Source of the DNA: Deltaproteobacteria bacterium
GTDB lineage: Bacteria > Desulfobacterota > GWC2-55-46 > UBA9637 > GWC2-42-11
Direction of reading: 5' to 3'
Assembly (NCBI GenBank): GCA_016223005.1
Contig: JACRPW010000013.1
Coordinates: 1,337-40,267, forward strand
Length of the DNA stretch: 38,931 nucleotides
Below the pieces are notes generated by a model, which was not told where the DNA came from, did not search any database, and saw only the letters and a list, made by a program, of their open reading frames with translations. Every line of letters begins with the position of its first letter. Position 1 is the stretch's first letter. Of this stretch, positions 16,838 through 26,045 are shown piece by piece. The position numbers and the translations under genes were made by a program.

Positions 16838-18678
16838 TACTTAATCTTCAATTCCTTTTTTATGCCTTCTATCTTATCCTTTAGTTCTGTCTTTTGGGGG
16901 TCTGATTTAAACGCCTTTTCATAAGATTCCAGTGCCTTTTTCTTCACGCCTTTCTTAAGATATGCATCACCAAGGTGCTCTGCAACAACAGGGTCATTGG
17001 GCATAAGTTTCACAGCCTTTTCAAGTTCTGCTATTGCCCTGTCTATATCACCCTTTTTATAATACACCCATCCAAGACTATCTATTATGTGTCCGCTGTC
17101 AGGTTTTATTGCAAGTGCCTTTTTTATTAAATCAAGTGCCTCGTCAATGTTTATCCCTTTTTCTGCATAACTATAACCCAGATAATTAAGCGCCTCTGCA
17201 TGCTGCGGATTCAGTCTAATCACTGTCTTCATTTCTTCCACAACCTTATCACCCATCTTCATATCATCATATATCACACCCAGTATAAAATGGAGTTCAG
17301 CATTATTAGGCTCTATCTCTACTGCCTTTTGAATTGCAGAGACAGCCTCATGTAAACGGCCGGCACTTTTATAAACAGAGGCAAGGAGCCTGTACAGTTC
17401 AATATCAGCACTCTTTACCTTAATGACGTCCTTTAATGCACTTACTGCATCTTCAATCTTACCCTGCCTCTGATATATAAATGCAAGGTGAATCTTTGCC
17501 TCCATATATGTTTCGCCTTCAGAAGGTATCTTCTCAAATTCTTCCCGTGCCTTTTCAATCTCTCCCTTTTCCTCATAGGCAGTTGCCAGATAATACCTTA
17601 CCCGCGGCAGTTTGGGGTTTGAAGTCAAGATGAGGTTAAACTCAATGATGGCATTGTCATATTGTTTCTGCTCAAGATATATGAGCCCTATCTTTACCAT
17701 TGCATCAATCCTGTTTGAAGGAAACTTTTCCAGTTCCTTGTATTGAATTAGCGCCTCATCAAGTTTATTCTGCTGTATCAGAATCTGTGCCACCCTGCTT
17801 CTCAAAACAGCATTCTGCGGCTGCACTTCAAGCGCCTTTTGATACATCTGCACTGCCTTATCTATATTTTTTTGAAGTTCATAGACCATACCAAGTTCTA
17901 CTACAGCACCTTCAAAATCGGGGTTTATTTCAAGTGCCTTAAGATAGTTGTATTCAGCATCAGCATGTCTTGACCTTTCTGCTGCTATCCTCCCGAGATA
18001 ATAATATGCCATAAGGGATTCTGGATTAATCTTTAAAAGGTCGTTTAAAACAGATACTGCCTCATCATATTTTTTTAGATCTGCATATAAGGTGCCGAGA
18101 AATATATATGCCCTTTGATTGCTTGGGTCAAGACGAATAATAGCCTTATATGATGATATAGCCTTTTCATCTTCACGGGTAACACTATAAATGCTTCCAA
18201 GCAGGATGTGTGCAGACACATAGTCAGGGTCAAGTTTAACAGCCTTTTCCAGTTCAATTATTGCACTAATATGATTATTCTTTCTAAGATATAGTGCTGC
18301 CATGTCAGTATGTAAAATAGGTGAGTCAGGGTCAAGTTCTACTACCTTCTTGTACTGCTCTATTGCACCATCAATATCATTGCTATTTGCCATAAACTGG
18401 GCAGCTGCAAAATGATAATATGCCTCCTGTTCTACACTTGACCCCATCACATGGATAACATTATCATTTAACAATTCTAGTTGTGAGTGAGGCTGCTCAT
18501 TCTGAGATTTTGGATTAGACAAAGGTTCTGATGCAGATAATACCTCGGATTGAGAAATCGGAATGGTCTTATCACGAGAGGCAAGATTTGATATATCAGA
18601 TTTATTTTTTGCCAGCGGCTGGATGCAGGATGCGAGCAGTAGTAAAGCAGTTATAGGTATACATTTAATAATTGTCAT
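16837..18678 (-). CDS. TPR-repeat lipoprotein
   Basis: This 613-residue protein starts with a lipoprotein signal (ITALLLLASC, Cys about residue 18), a low-complexity Ser/Asn/Gln linker to about residue 75, and then nearly continuous tetratricopeptide repeats to the C-terminus, about fifteen 34-residue units (for example AIEQYKKVVELDPDSP, AISSYKAIIRLDPSNQ, AIAELEKAVKLMPNDP). TPR lipoproteins act as scaffolds at the envelope, often in cell-wall or outer-membrane assembly; no specific partner is visible. The stop overlaps the next lipoprotein start (TAATG), so the two are probably translated together and may form a complex at the outer membrane. Confidence 0.9.
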   Translation of the reverse strand: MTIIKCIPITALLLLASCIQPLAKNKSDISNLASRDKTIPISQSEVLSASEPLSNPKSQNEQPHSQLELLNDNVIHVMGSSVEQEAYYHFAAAQFMANSNDIDGAIEQYKKVVELDPDSPILHTDMAALYLRKNNHISAIIELEKAVKLDPDYVSAHILLGSIYSVTREDEKAISSYKAIIRLDPSNQRAYIFLGTLYADLKKYDEAVSVLNDLLKINPESLMAYYYLGRIAAERSRHADAEYNYLKALEINPDFEGAVVELGMVYELQKNIDKAVQMYQKALEVQPQNAVLRSRVAQILIQQNKLDEALIQYKELEKFPSNRIDAMVKIGLIYLEQKQYDNAIIEFNLILTSNPKLPRVRYYLATAYEEKGEIEKAREEFEKIPSEGETYMEAKIHLAFIYQRQGKIEDAVSALKDVIKVKSADIELYRLLASVYKSAGRLHEAVSAIQKAVEIEPNNAELHFILGVIYDDMKMGDKVVEEMKTVIRLNPQHAEALNYLGYSYAEKGINIDEALDLIKKALAIKPDSGHIIDSLGWVYYKKGDIDRAIAELEKAVKLMPNDPVVAEHLGDAYLKKGVKKKALESYEKAFKSDPQKTELKDKIEGIKKELKIK

Positions 18679-18714
18679 ATTCTTTATCCCTTCCTCATGG
18701 GCATACTAAAGTTT

Positions 18715-19461
18715 TTATCTAAAGGCAAGATTTTTCTTAAGATATATCCAGAATTCCCTGTTACCTTTTGCGCCTGATATTGGCGACTCACAAACACCTT
18801 TTACATCAAGACCAATGGATATTGCAAATGCCCTAATCCCATCTATTACAGTTTGATGCATTTTAATATCTCTGACAATACCGCCTTTGCCAACCATACC
18901 CTTCCCAACCTCAAACTGCGGCTTTATAAGAGCCAGAATACTGCCGCCCTCTTTTACAAAACCCATAACCTTTGGAATCACCTTTTGTAGAGATATAAAC
19001 GATACATCTATTACAGCCATGTCTAACAATATGCCAACATCGTCAAATTCAAGATACCTTATATTCCTGCCCTCTATAACCTTTACCCTTTTATCATTCC
19101 TTATTTTCCAGTCAATTAAACCCTTACCAACATCCACTGCAAATATATCTTTGGCACCCATCTTTAATAGACAATCAGTAAAGCCTCCTGTTGATGCCCC
19201 AACATCCATGACCTCCAGTCCATGAACATCTATATCAAACTGTTTTAATGCCCCCTCAAGTTTTATTCCACCCCTGCTGACATAAGGCAAATCCTCTTTA
19301 ATACTAACAACTGCATCCTCATCAACCTCTTTGCCCGGCTTGTCTATTCTGATTCCGTTTACAATGACACTGCCTGCCATTATTACTGCCTTTGCCCGCT
19401 CTCTACTCCCTGCAAAGCCCTTTTCAACAATGAGTATGTCTAACCGCTTCTTATGATTCAT
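18715..19461 (-). CDS. tlyA: TlyA family 16S/23S rRNA 2'-O-methyltransferase
   Basis: This protein of about 248 residues has an N-terminal S4 RNA-binding domain (RLDILIVEKGFAGSRERAKA, GSVIVNG) and an FtsJ-type Rossmann methyltransferase domain (VMDVGASTGGFTDCLLKMGA, DVGKGLIDWKI), the TlyA architecture. TlyA methylates ribosomal RNA cytidines at the 2'-O position. I chose ATG 19461, which overlaps the dxs stop as TGATG and gives [19 protein letters not shown] at 19470 would add three residues. The order ispA-dxs-tlyA is common in bacteria. Confidence 0.92.
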   Translation of the reverse strand: MNHKKRLDILIVEKGFAGSRERAKAVIMAGSVIVNGIRIDKPGKEVDEDAVVSIKEDLPYVSRGGIKLEGALKQFDIDVHGLEVMDVGASTGGFTDCLLKMGAKDIFAVDVGKGLIDWKIRNDKRVKVIEGRNIRYLEFDDVGILLDMAVIDVSFISLQKVIPKVMGFVKEGGSILALIKPQFEVGKGMVGKGGIVRDIKMHQTVIDGIRAFAISIGLDVKGVCESPISGAKGNREFWIYLKKNLAFR

Positions 19462-21338
19462 CAATTGCAAGCCATGAATTCCCTTATTGCCTTTTCTATG
19501 CCTTCACTGTCAATACCCAAAATCCTCCTCAGTTCCTCCTGCGAGCCGTGTTCTACAAACTCATCAGGTATCCCTATTTGCTTGATAAGGCAGTTAACAC
19601 CTTCTTTTGAAAGAAGTTCAATAACTGCACTGCCAAAACCACCCTGTATGGCATTTTCCTCTACAGTCAAAATCCTTCCTGTATTCTTTGCAATGGATAT
19701 TATAAGATTTTCATCAATAGGCTTGACAAACCTTGCATTAACAACAGTTGCCCTAATGCCATGCCCTCCTAACCTCTTTGCAGCATCAAGTGATGTATAG
19801 ACTGCTGTGCCTATTGCAATTATGGCAATGTCAGCACCTTGCATCAAAATTTCAGACTCACCAACATGGATAGGCATTGTATCCAATATAGTCCCTTTGC
19901 TATGCCCCTTACCTCTTGGATAACGTATTGCAGCAGGTCGTCTGCAATCAACTGCTGTTTTTAAGAGGGCTTTGAGTTCCAACTCATCCTTTGGCGCCAT
20001 CATTACAATATTTGGAATATGACGAAGATACGAAATATCAAATACCCCGTGATGTGTTGGTCCGTCAGCGCCAACAATACCTGCCCTGTCCAAAGCAAAT
20101 ACAACAGGAAGATTTTGGAGACAGACATCGTGAACAATCTGGTCGTAAGCCCTCTGCAAGAATGTTGAATAGACTGCCACAACTGGTATAAATCCAAGTT
20201 TTGCAAGCCCTGCTGCAAATGTCACTGCATGCTGCTCTGCAATGCCAACATCAAAAAACCTGTCAGGAAACTGTTTGGCAAATCTATCAAGCCCTGTCCC
20301 CTCAGGCATTGCTGCTGTGATTGCGATAATCTTTGGATTGTCTTCAGCCAGTTCTATAAGGGTCTCGGCAAACACCTCTGTATATGTGGGGACTGCATCT
20401 TTAGATTTTTTTAATTCACCTGTAGGTATGTCAAATGCACCCACACCATGGAATATTGACGGCTGCTTCTCTGCAGGCAGATAACCTTTGCCTTTTTTTG
20501 TCAGTACATGGATAAGTATAGGACCCTTTAAATCCCTTGCGTCATTTAATGTAGAAATAATCTGGCTGATGTCATGCCCGTCAATAGGACCTATGTAATG
20601 AAATCCCATTCCTTCAAAGAGCATACCGGGTGTTAAAAATGTAATCAAAGAATCCTCTGCCCTTTTTGCAAGATGCACCAAACCTTTGCCTATCTTCGGT
20701 ATATATTCAAAAAACGATTCCACCTCTTTCTTAAGTTTTGTTGCAAATCTCCCTGTAAGTTTTCTGCTCAAAAACGCTGAAAGTGCCCCCACATTTTCCG
20801 ATATAGAGAACTCATTATCATTTAAGATAACTATCATATCCTTTTTAAGATGACCTGCCTGATTCAATCCTTCAAATGCCATGCCTGCTGTCATTGAACC
20901 GTCGCCTATGACAGAAATGACCTTGTAAGTTTCGTTCTTTATATCCCTAGCGCATGCCATGCCAAGTCCGGCAGATATGGACGTGGATGAATGTCCTGCA
21001 ATAAATGTATCATATTCGCTTTCCGATGGTCTTGGAAAACCGCTTATACCACCAAACTGACGAAGTGTCTCAAAGGTATCCCGTCTCCCGGTCAGGATTT
21101 TATGGCTGTATGCCTGATGCCCTACATCCCACACAATCTTATCCTTAGGTGTATTAAAGACATAGTGGAGTGCTATTGTAAGTTCAACCGCACCAAGACT
21201 GGATGCAAGGTGCCCGCCTGTGAATGAAACAACACGGATTATCTCCTGCCTTAATTCATCAGCAAGGGCAGGCAGTTCTTCTGGCTGGAGTTTCTTCAGG
21301 TCATTTGGGCTGTTTATTTTGTTTAATAATTGATACAT
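19461..21338 (-). CDS. dxs: 1-deoxy-D-xylulose-5-phosphate synthase
   Basis: DXS condenses pyruvate and glyceraldehyde-3-phosphate, the first step of the MEP isoprenoid pathway, with thiamine pyrophosphate. The 625-residue length is normal. Visible motifs: GGHLASSLG (about 41-49), [10 protein letters not shown] (71-80), GHSSTSIS (114-121), the TPP-binding GDGSMTAG (145-152) ending in NDNEFSIS, and the transketolase central motif [15 protein letters not shown]. The next gene upstream encodes prenyl diphosphate synthase, which uses the pathway's products. The C-terminus overlaps the start of tlyA. Confidence 0.96.
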   Translation of the reverse strand: MYQLLNKINSPNDLKKLQPEELPALADELRQEIIRVVSFTGGHLASSLGAVELTIALHYVFNTPKDKIVWDVGHQAYSHKILTGRRDTFETLRQFGGISGFPRPSESEYDTFIAGHSSTSISAGLGMACARDIKNETYKVISVIGDGSMTAGMAFEGLNQAGHLKKDMIVILNDNEFSISENVGALSAFLSRKLTGRFATKLKKEVESFFEYIPKIGKGLVHLAKRAEDSLITFLTPGMLFEGMGFHYIGPIDGHDISQIISTLNDARDLKGPILIHVLTKKGKGYLPAEKQPSIFHGVGAFDIPTGELKKSKDAVPTYTEVFAETLIELAEDNPKIIAITAAMPEGTGLDRFAKQFPDRFFDVGIAEQHAVTFAAGLAKLGFIPVVAVYSTFLQRAYDQIVHDVCLQNLPVVFALDRAGIVGADGPTHHGVFDISYLRHIPNIVMMAPKDELELKALLKTAVDCRRPAAIRYPRGKGHSKGTILDTMPIHVGESEILMQGADIAIIAIGTAVYTSLDAAKRLGGHGIRATVVNARFVKPIDENLIISIAKNTGRILTVEENAIQGGFGSAVIELLSKEGVNCLIKQIGIPDEFVEHGSQEELRRILGIDSEGIEKAIREFMACN

Positions 21339-21360
21339 ATAAGATTTTAGATTTCCCTAA

Positions 21361-21388
21361 CACCTATTGCCTATAGCCTAGCGCCTGT
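21361..21388. repeat. degenerate heptamer array between ispA and dxs
   Basis: Units CACCTAT, TGCCTAT, AGCCTAG and CGCCTGT fill most of the 52-bp spacer between the ispA stop and the dxs start. Confidence 0.6.
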
Positions 21389-21390
21389 TT

Positions 21391-22272
21391 TTATCCTTTT
21401 CTTTCCACAACATATCCTGCAATCTTCCTGAGTGGTTCTGCCTTATCGTCAAAATCCTTTATTGAATCTAATGCTATATTAACAAGTTCCCTTACCCTTT
21501 CCTTTGACTCTTTAAGTCCTATAACCTTTGGATATGTAATCTTATCCTTTTTTATATCACTGCCAGTATTCTTTCCCATGGTTTCTTTAGAACCCTCAAT
21601 ATCAAGGATATCATCTGCAATCTGAAATGCTAGTCCGACTGCCTCACCATACCTTGCAAGTTGTTCAATCTGCCTGCTGGAGGCATCTGATAATATTGCA
21701 CCTGCCCTTATAGAGGCAAGTATAAGTGCCCCTGTCTTATGGGTATGGATATACTCAAGGATAGGAAACCCGCACTCCCTGCCTTCAGACTCCATATCAA
21801 CTACCTGTCCGCCGACCATGCCTGCTGCACCAGATGCCTTTGCTATCTCGTGGATAACTGTCAGCATCTTCCTTGAATCTTTACCTGTATATTGTGCAAG
21901 GACATCAAATGCAAGTGTTAAAAGTGCATCGCCTGCAAGGATTGCCATTGCCTCACCAAACACCTTATGATTGGCTGCCTTACCGCGCCTTAGATCATCG
22001 TTATCCATTGCAGGCAAGTCATCGTGTATCAGGGAGTATGTGTGTATCAACTCAATGGCACATGCAGCATTTATAACATCTTCTTGCCTGCCTCCGACAG
22101 ATTCTGCTGATGCAATCAAAAGCACAGGTCTTATGCGCTTGCCTCCTGCAAAGATACTGTAACGGATTGCCTTGTGCAGATTTTGGGGAAATGCATCCTC
22201 ATAGGGAATAATACCTGCCAGTGTTTTATCTACAAACTCTATCTTTTCTTTCAGATATTCACTGATATTCAT
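21391..22272 (-). CDS. ispA: polyprenyl diphosphate synthase (farnesyl/geranylgeranyl type)
   Basis: This 293-residue trans-isoprenyl diphosphate synthase elongates allylic diphosphates with IPP. Both aspartate-rich motifs are present: the first, DDLPAMD (about 84-90), followed by DDLRRGK, and the second, QIADDILD (about 216-222). GGKRIRP at 43-49 binds diphosphate. Product length (C15 or C20) cannot be fixed from sequence by eye. Placement between xseB and dxs matches the widespread xseA-xseB-ispA-dxs-tlyA cluster. Confidence 0.93.
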   Translation of the reverse strand: MNISEYLKEKIEFVDKTLAGIIPYEDAFPQNLHKAIRYSIFAGGKRIRPVLLIASAESVGGRQEDVINAACAIELIHTYSLIHDDLPAMDNDDLRRGKAANHKVFGEAMAILAGDALLTLAFDVLAQYTGKDSRKMLTVIHEIAKASGAAGMVGGQVVDMESEGRECGFPILEYIHTHKTGALILASIRAGAILSDASSRQIEQLARYGEAVGLAFQIADDILDIEGSKETMGKNTGSDIKKDKITYPKVIGLKESKERVRELVNIALDSIKDFDDKAEPLRKIAGYVVERKG

Positions 22273-22275
22273 ACT

Positions 22276-22485
22276 CTATTCAAATGGCTCGGTCTTTAAC
22301 CTTCCATCTTCATCCTTTGTCAAGACCTCAACCATCTTCTCTGCATCTTCAAGGATTTTTGTGCAAATGCGTGAGAGTTTAATCCCCTCCTCAAATAACT
22401 TTAACGCCTCTTCCAGAGGGATGTCTCCCCTTTCAAGTTTATTAACTATTGCCTCAAGTTTTTTTAAGGCATCTTCAAACTTCAT
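22276..22485 (-). CDS. xseB: exodeoxyribonuclease VII small subunit
   Basis: XseB is the small helical subunit of exonuclease VII, which degrades single-stranded DNA together with XseA. The 69-residue sequence MKFEDALKKLEAIVNKLERG, then LEEALKLFEEGIKL, is the classic XseB signature. I chose ATG 22485, giving the usual start and an 11-base overlap with xseA; ATG 22494 (MQKMKF) is an in-frame alternative. Ends 3 bp before ispA. Confidence 0.92.
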   Translation of the reverse strand: MKFEDALKKLEAIVNKLERGDIPLEEALKLFEEGIKLSRICTKILEDAEKMVEVLTKDEDGRLKTEPFE

Positions 22486-23668
22486 CTTTTGCATAAACCC
22501 TGCAGAACACCTCACCTTTTGAAAGGACTATACTTAATTCATCGCCTATACAGACATTTCTGGAATCACGCAGTATTGCAAGGGACGGCAATTTTCTTGT
22601 AATGCTATATCCCCTATCCAATACATTAAGCGGGGAAAGGGCATTTATACCAGATGCAAGCATCTGAATCTCCTTTTTCGCCAATGTAAATCTGTTTGAT
22701 ATTGCTAGTAGAAGCCTTTCTGCAAGGCTGTCAGTCCTTTGCATATAATCATGGAGCCTCTGTCTTGGATGAATAATTGCCTTTTCAACCCGGTGCAGCC
22801 CTGCCCTCTTTTCATTAAGCATCCCACTGATTGCAGATTTTAATATTGCAACTGCGCCTCCTATCTTTTCAATAAGTTCATTCTTTGATTTTACCACTAT
22901 TTCAGCAGCAGCAGATGGTGTTGGCGCACGGAGATCGCTGACCATATCAGCAATTGTCCAATCTATCTCATGTCCAACAGCAGAAACCACAGGCACCCTT
23001 GAATTATATATTGCCCTTGCAACAGACTCTTCATTAAATGCCTGCAAATCCTCTTGTGAGCCTCCGCCTCTGCCTATTATTATTACATCTATATCATCTA
23101 TCCTGTTCAGTTCCCAAATCCCGTTAGCAATCTCTCTTGCAGACTCAATGCCCTGCACCCTTACAGGGTAAATAAGAACACCTATATTGGCAAACCTTCT
23201 TTGAAACACCTTAAGTATATCCCTTATTGCAGCGCCTGTTGGAGATGTAACAATGCCGACCCTGTGCGGCAGCATCGGAATCTGCCTTTTTCTCTTTTCA
23301 TCAAATAGTCCTTCCTTTGACAGTCTTTCTTTTAATTGTTGTAAGGCAATCTGCTGCGCACCTATACCTTTTGGCTCCAAATAATCAACAATTATCTGAT
23401 ATTCACCCCTGTCAGGATATACACTAACCATACCTCTGCAGATTATATGCATACCGTCCATGGGTTTAAACTTTACTAATCTGGACTGCCCTTTAAAGAT
23501 AACACAGCGTAATTGTGAATAAGCATCTTTCAGCGTAAAATAGAGGTGACCCGAAACAGGGGAGCGCAGGTTTGATATCTCACCCTCAACCCAGACATAA
23601 TAGAGGTTATCTTCAAGCAGTCTTTTTATTTCAAAGGTGAGTTCTGATACAGAGAATATCTTTTGCAT
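22475..23668 (-). CDS. xseA: exodeoxyribonuclease VII large subunit
   Basis: XseA is the catalytic subunit of exonuclease VII. The N-terminal OB-fold (WVEGEISNLRSPVSGHLYFTLKD-type segment, residues about 24-46) binds single-stranded DNA. The central catalytic region has RVGIVTSPTGAAIRD, IIIGRGGGSQEDLQAF and VSAVGHEIDWTIAD, all diagnostic, followed by a coiled-coil region and a C-terminal strand domain (LDRGYSITR). The 397-residue length is normal. It is the first gene of the cluster and starts about 40 bp after the cspA terminator stem. Confidence 0.95.
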   Translation of the reverse strand: MQKIFSVSELTFEIKRLLEDNLYYVWVEGEISNLRSPVSGHLYFTLKDAYSQLRCVIFKGQSRLVKFKPMDGMHIICRGMVSVYPDRGEYQIIVDYLEPKGIGAQQIALQQLKERLSKEGLFDEKRKRQIPMLPHRVGIVTSPTGAAIRDILKVFQRRFANIGVLIYPVRVQGIESAREIANGIWELNRIDDIDVIIIGRGGGSQEDLQAFNEESVARAIYNSRVPVVSAVGHEIDWTIADMVSDLRAPTPSAAAEIVVKSKNELIEKIGGAVAILKSAISGMLNEKRAGLHRVEKAIIHPRQRLHDYMQRTDSLAERLLLAISNRFTLAKKEIQMLASGINALSPLNVLDRGYSITRKLPSLAILRDSRNVCIGDELSIVLSKGEVFCRVYAKDEV

Positions 23669-23706
23669 TATATGAAATATATCAGAAGATTTTCACAAAC
23701 ACAAAC

Positions 23707-23743
23707 AAAAAACCCCCTCCTGATACTGTTCAGGAGGGGGTTT
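23707..23743 (-). terminator. strong intrinsic terminator after cspA
   Basis: A perfect 14-bp stem (23710-23723 with 23730-23743) around a 6-nt loop is followed on the minus strand by TTTTTTG. It ends the cspA transcript before xseA. Confidence 0.95.
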
Positions 23744-23764
23744 GGGGATCAAAAGAAGATAAAA

Positions 23765-23965
23765 CTACGCTCTCCTTACTTTTGATGCCTGTGGACCCTT
23801 TGGTCCCTGAGTTATTTCAAACTCAACATCGTCGCCTTCTTTCAGGGATTTAAAACCTTCCCCTGTGATAGCAGAGTAGTGGACAAACACATCTTCGCCC
23901 TCATCCTGCTGGATAAAGCCAAAACCCTTTGTGTCATTAAACCACTTTACTTTTCCCTTGGCCAT
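23765..23965 (-). CDS. cspA: cold-shock protein, CspA family
   Basis: This 66-residue CSD protein has both RNA-binding motifs, RNP1 KGFGFI and RNP2 VFVHY, in the standard five-stranded barrel. It acts as an RNA chaperone. The ribosome binding site AAAGGAGGT lies just upstream and a strong terminator follows 22 bp after the stop. A second terminator upstream (24020-24065) isolates it as a single-gene transcript. The 5' leader is too short to show a long cold-shock UTR. Confidence 0.95.
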   Translation of the reverse strand: MAKGKVKWFNDTKGFGFIQQDEGEDVFVHYSAITGEGFKSLKEGDDVEFEITQGPKGPQASKVRRA

Positions 23966-24019
23966 CTTTTGTTACCTCCTTTCTGAAACTTCATACCTGC
24001 TAGTGATATAAAGTATTCT

Positions 24020-24065
24020 AAAAAAAATGCCGTGAAAGGCCATTTCACAATGCCTCACACGGCAT
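24020..24065 (-). terminator. intrinsic terminator upstream of cspA (end of the heme-cluster transcript)
   Basis: On the minus strand ATGCCGTG (24058-24065) pairs with CACGGCAT (24027-24034), with a further inner hairpin (GTGAAA/TTTCAC), followed by a T-run of eight. It would stop transcription coming from the heme genes or the tRNA-like sequence. Confidence 0.75.
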
Positions 24066-24096
24066 AATTCTATTCCAAAATAATTCTATTCCAAAA
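24065..24096. repeat. tandem 16-bp direct repeat
   Basis: TAATTCTATTCCAAAA occurs twice head to tail (24065-24080, 24081-24096), beside the terminator. Apart from this and the tRNA-like sequence I see nothing else in the gap 23966-24359. Confidence 0.8.
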
Positions 24097-24232
24097 TAAA
24101 TAACCCAAATCTAATAGTCTCACAACAAAACATCCACATCTTTCTGGCGTATGCTACCAATATAATACCATGCTGTCAAGCACTTTATTTGGGGGTAATT
24201 TTGGACAGGCAATTTTGAAAACATTGTGGATC

Positions 24233-24301
24233 TGGCGATGGAATTAGAACCCGCAACCTGCTGATTACGAATCAGTTGCTCTACCCCTGAGCTACATCGG
24301 C
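24233..24301 (-). pseudogene. degenerate tRNA-Thr(CGT), probable tRNA pseudogene
   Basis: The minus strand begins GCCGATGTAGCTCAGGGG with an intact D-arm (GCTC/GAGC) and an anticodon arm with loop TTCGTAA, anticodon CGT (Thr). The T-arm is broken: GCGGG and TTCTAAT are followed by too few bases, so about three bases of the 3' T-stem are missing before the acceptor strand CATCGCC. That strand itself has one mismatch to GCCGATG. No CCA is encoded. Length is 69 nt against the expected 73. The 5' two-thirds look like a good tRNA and the 3' third is decayed. Confidence 0.65.
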
Positions 24302-24359
24302 AAAGGTCTCGGTGTGAGATAAACTAACGGCTCATGAGGGTGTGGATTGAAATAGCCTG

Positions 24360-24812
24360 TCAACTTCCCATATCAAAATCAACCCGTATCTTGAAAAATC
24401 TTACAGTGGGCAGGTTTCTGATGTTGGTTATGCCTGTTTTGGCTGATATTTCCTTTAAACTTTTTTCAATATCCTCCACTCCCTCTGCAATGAATGTAAA
24501 CCAGATGTTATATTGATGGTCTCTTTCATAATTATGTGTAATGCCCGGATAAGAATTCACTATCTTTACAAACTCCTTTATCTTTTCCTGAGGCACCTTT
24601 GCAGCGCAGAGCGAACTTGTAAAACCAAGTTTTCTTGGGTCAAATGTGGCGCCGATGCGGCGGATTATCCCTTCTTTTTTGAGATTGGCAATGCGGTCTA
24701 TGGTTTCTTTTTCCGATATGCCAACCTCATTTCCAATTACCGCGTAAGGCTTTTGCGTGATGGGAAATTTAGTCTGGATAATGTTTAGGATTTTCTTATC
24801 AACTGTATCCAT
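24360..24812 (-). CDS. siroheme decarboxylase subunit, AhbA/AhbB type (Lrp/AsnC-like)
   Basis: This protein of about 150 residues has an AsnC/Lrp-like winged helix (VDKKILNIIQTKFPITQKPY, SEKETIDRIANLKKEGIIRRIG) and the decarboxylase hallmark HNYERDHQYNIWFTFIAEG. These mark the AhbA/AhbB (NirDHLG) family. It removes the C12 and C18 acetate carboxyls of siroheme to give didecarboxysiroheme in the cytoplasm. The active enzyme is usually an AhbA-AhbB heterodimer; only one subunit gene is in this window. ATG 24812 gives the usual MDTVDKKIL start; ATG 24839 would add nine residues. It follows ahbD in the same direction. Confidence 0.85.
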   Translation of the reverse strand: MDTVDKKILNIIQTKFPITQKPYAVIGNEVGISEKETIDRIANLKKEGIIRRIGATFDPRKLGFTSSLCAAKVPQEKIKEFVKIVNSYPGITHNYERDHQYNIWFTFIAEGVEDIEKSLKEISAKTGITNIRNLPTVRFFKIRVDFDMGS

Positions 24813-24866
24813 AAAAATCAGATGATAGACCATATACAAAAGATTTAAAGGTTTATTTTTTGTATT

Positions 24867-24901
24867 TAGTCTTGAGTCTTGAGTCTAGTGTCTAGCCTTT
24901 G
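24867..24901. repeat. heptamer array at the end of ahbD
   Basis: Units TAGTCTT, GAGTCTT, GAGTCTA, GTGTCTA, GCCTTTG. The ahbD stop codon (24885-24887) and the codons before it lie in the array. Confidence 0.75.
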
Positions 24902-26030
24902 GCTGATATGTACAGAACGGTTCTTCATCAAGATAATTTCCTGTAAATGCGAATGCCCTTGCCCTGCACCCGCCGCAGACCTTTCTGAACTCGCAGTATC
25001 CGCACCTGCCGAGATAATCATCCCACGCCCGCATCTCCTGAAATACCTTTGATGTGTCCCAGATTTTGCTGAACGGCTCTTTTCTTATATCCCCACATTC
25101 AACATCCAGAAATCCGCAGATTTGAACCTTTCCTGTATGCGATACAAATGCAAATGTCTGTCCGCCCATGCAGCCCTTGCTCATTGCGTCAAGACCATGT
25201 GTTTCGGGCTTTACGGTTATACCCTTCTTTCTTTCATGCTGTCTGAATATCCTGTAATAATGTGGAGCGCATGTGGGCTTAAACTGCAAAGGCACCTTAT
25301 CCCTCATCTCATAAAACCATGTAAGTGTCTTTTCATAATCTTCTGGGGAAATCTCCTGGTCTTTTAATTCAGCGCCCCTGCCTGTCGGCACAAGGAGAAA
25401 CGGATGATGCGCCTTAGCGCCAAGGCTTATAACAAGTTCCAATATCTTTGGAAGTTCGTGAAGATTGTGTTTTGTGATTGTTGTATTAACCTGAAATTCA
25501 AGCCCGACCTTTTTTGAATTTTCTATCGCCTTCATAACGCTTTCAAATGCGCCCTGGACACGACGGAAGTTATCATGGCTTTCAGCGGTTGCGCCGTCTA
25601 TTGAATAACTCACCCTCTTTATGCCGACCTCTATCATCTTCTTTGCAGTCTCTTCTGTAACAAGAAAGCCGCAAGGCGCCATAACCATCCTTAACCCAAG
25701 TTTTGTGCCATGGCTGGCAATATCCCATATATCAGGTCTCATCATTGGTTCGCCGCCTGTAAGGATTATGATAAATGAAGGAAATGCCTTTGCCACATCA
25801 TCAAGAAATGTCATGCACTCTTCTGTTGAAAGTTCATTCGGATAAGGACCAAACCTTGCCGCAGCCCTGCAGTGAACGCAGTCAAGATTGCATGAGCGGG
25901 TAACCTCCCATGCAATGAGTTTTGGAAGCCACTTTTTTTCTTTTGTCTTTTCTTCCATCCCCTGCTTAAAACCCGCAGGGGCAGGCCCCGACACTTCATG
26001 GGGATGACCTTTTGGTATTGTAGTTTGCAT
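24885..26030 (-). CDS. ahbD: radical SAM/SPASM heme b synthase, AhbD type
   Basis: This 381-residue radical SAM protein has the cluster motif CNLDCVHC (C47, C51, C54), the GGEPMMRPD segment, and a C-terminal SPASM-like cysteine region (CGYCEFRKVCGGCRARAF) for auxiliary iron-sulfur clusters. WEVTRSCNLDCVHCRAAA and the surrounding heme genes favour AhbD, which converts the two propionates of Fe-coproporphyrin III to vinyls to give heme b. The first 41 bp of the gene region are duplicated at 26855-26895, on the other side of a toxin-antitoxin module. The last residues come from a heptamer array. Confidence 0.85.
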   Translation of the reverse strand: MQTTIPKGHPHEVSGPAPAGFKQGMEEKTKEKKWLPKLIAWEVTRSCNLDCVHCRAAARFGPYPNELSTEECMTFLDDVAKAFPSFIIILTGGEPMMRPDIWDIASHGTKLGLRMVMAPCGFLVTEETAKKMIEVGIKRVSYSIDGATAESHDNFRRVQGAFESVMKAIENSKKVGLEFQVNTTITKHNLHELPKILELVISLGAKAHHPFLLVPTGRGAELKDQEISPEDYEKTLTWFYEMRDKVPLQFKPTCAPHYYRIFRQHERKKGITVKPETHGLDAMSKGCMGGQTFAFVSHTGKVQICGFLDVECGDIRKEPFSKIWDTSKVFQEMRAWDDYLGRCGYCEFRKVCGGCRARAFAFTGNYLDEEPFCTYQPKARH

Positions 26031-26033
26031 AAT
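25993..26033. repeat. direct repeat, copy at the start of ahbD
   Basis: 41 bp covering the start codon and the first 12 codons of ahbD match 26855-26895 at 39 of 41 positions, same orientation. The 821 bp between the copies hold the PIN/antitoxin module. Confidence 0.85.
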
Positions 26034-26045
26034 TAACCGCTTCCC

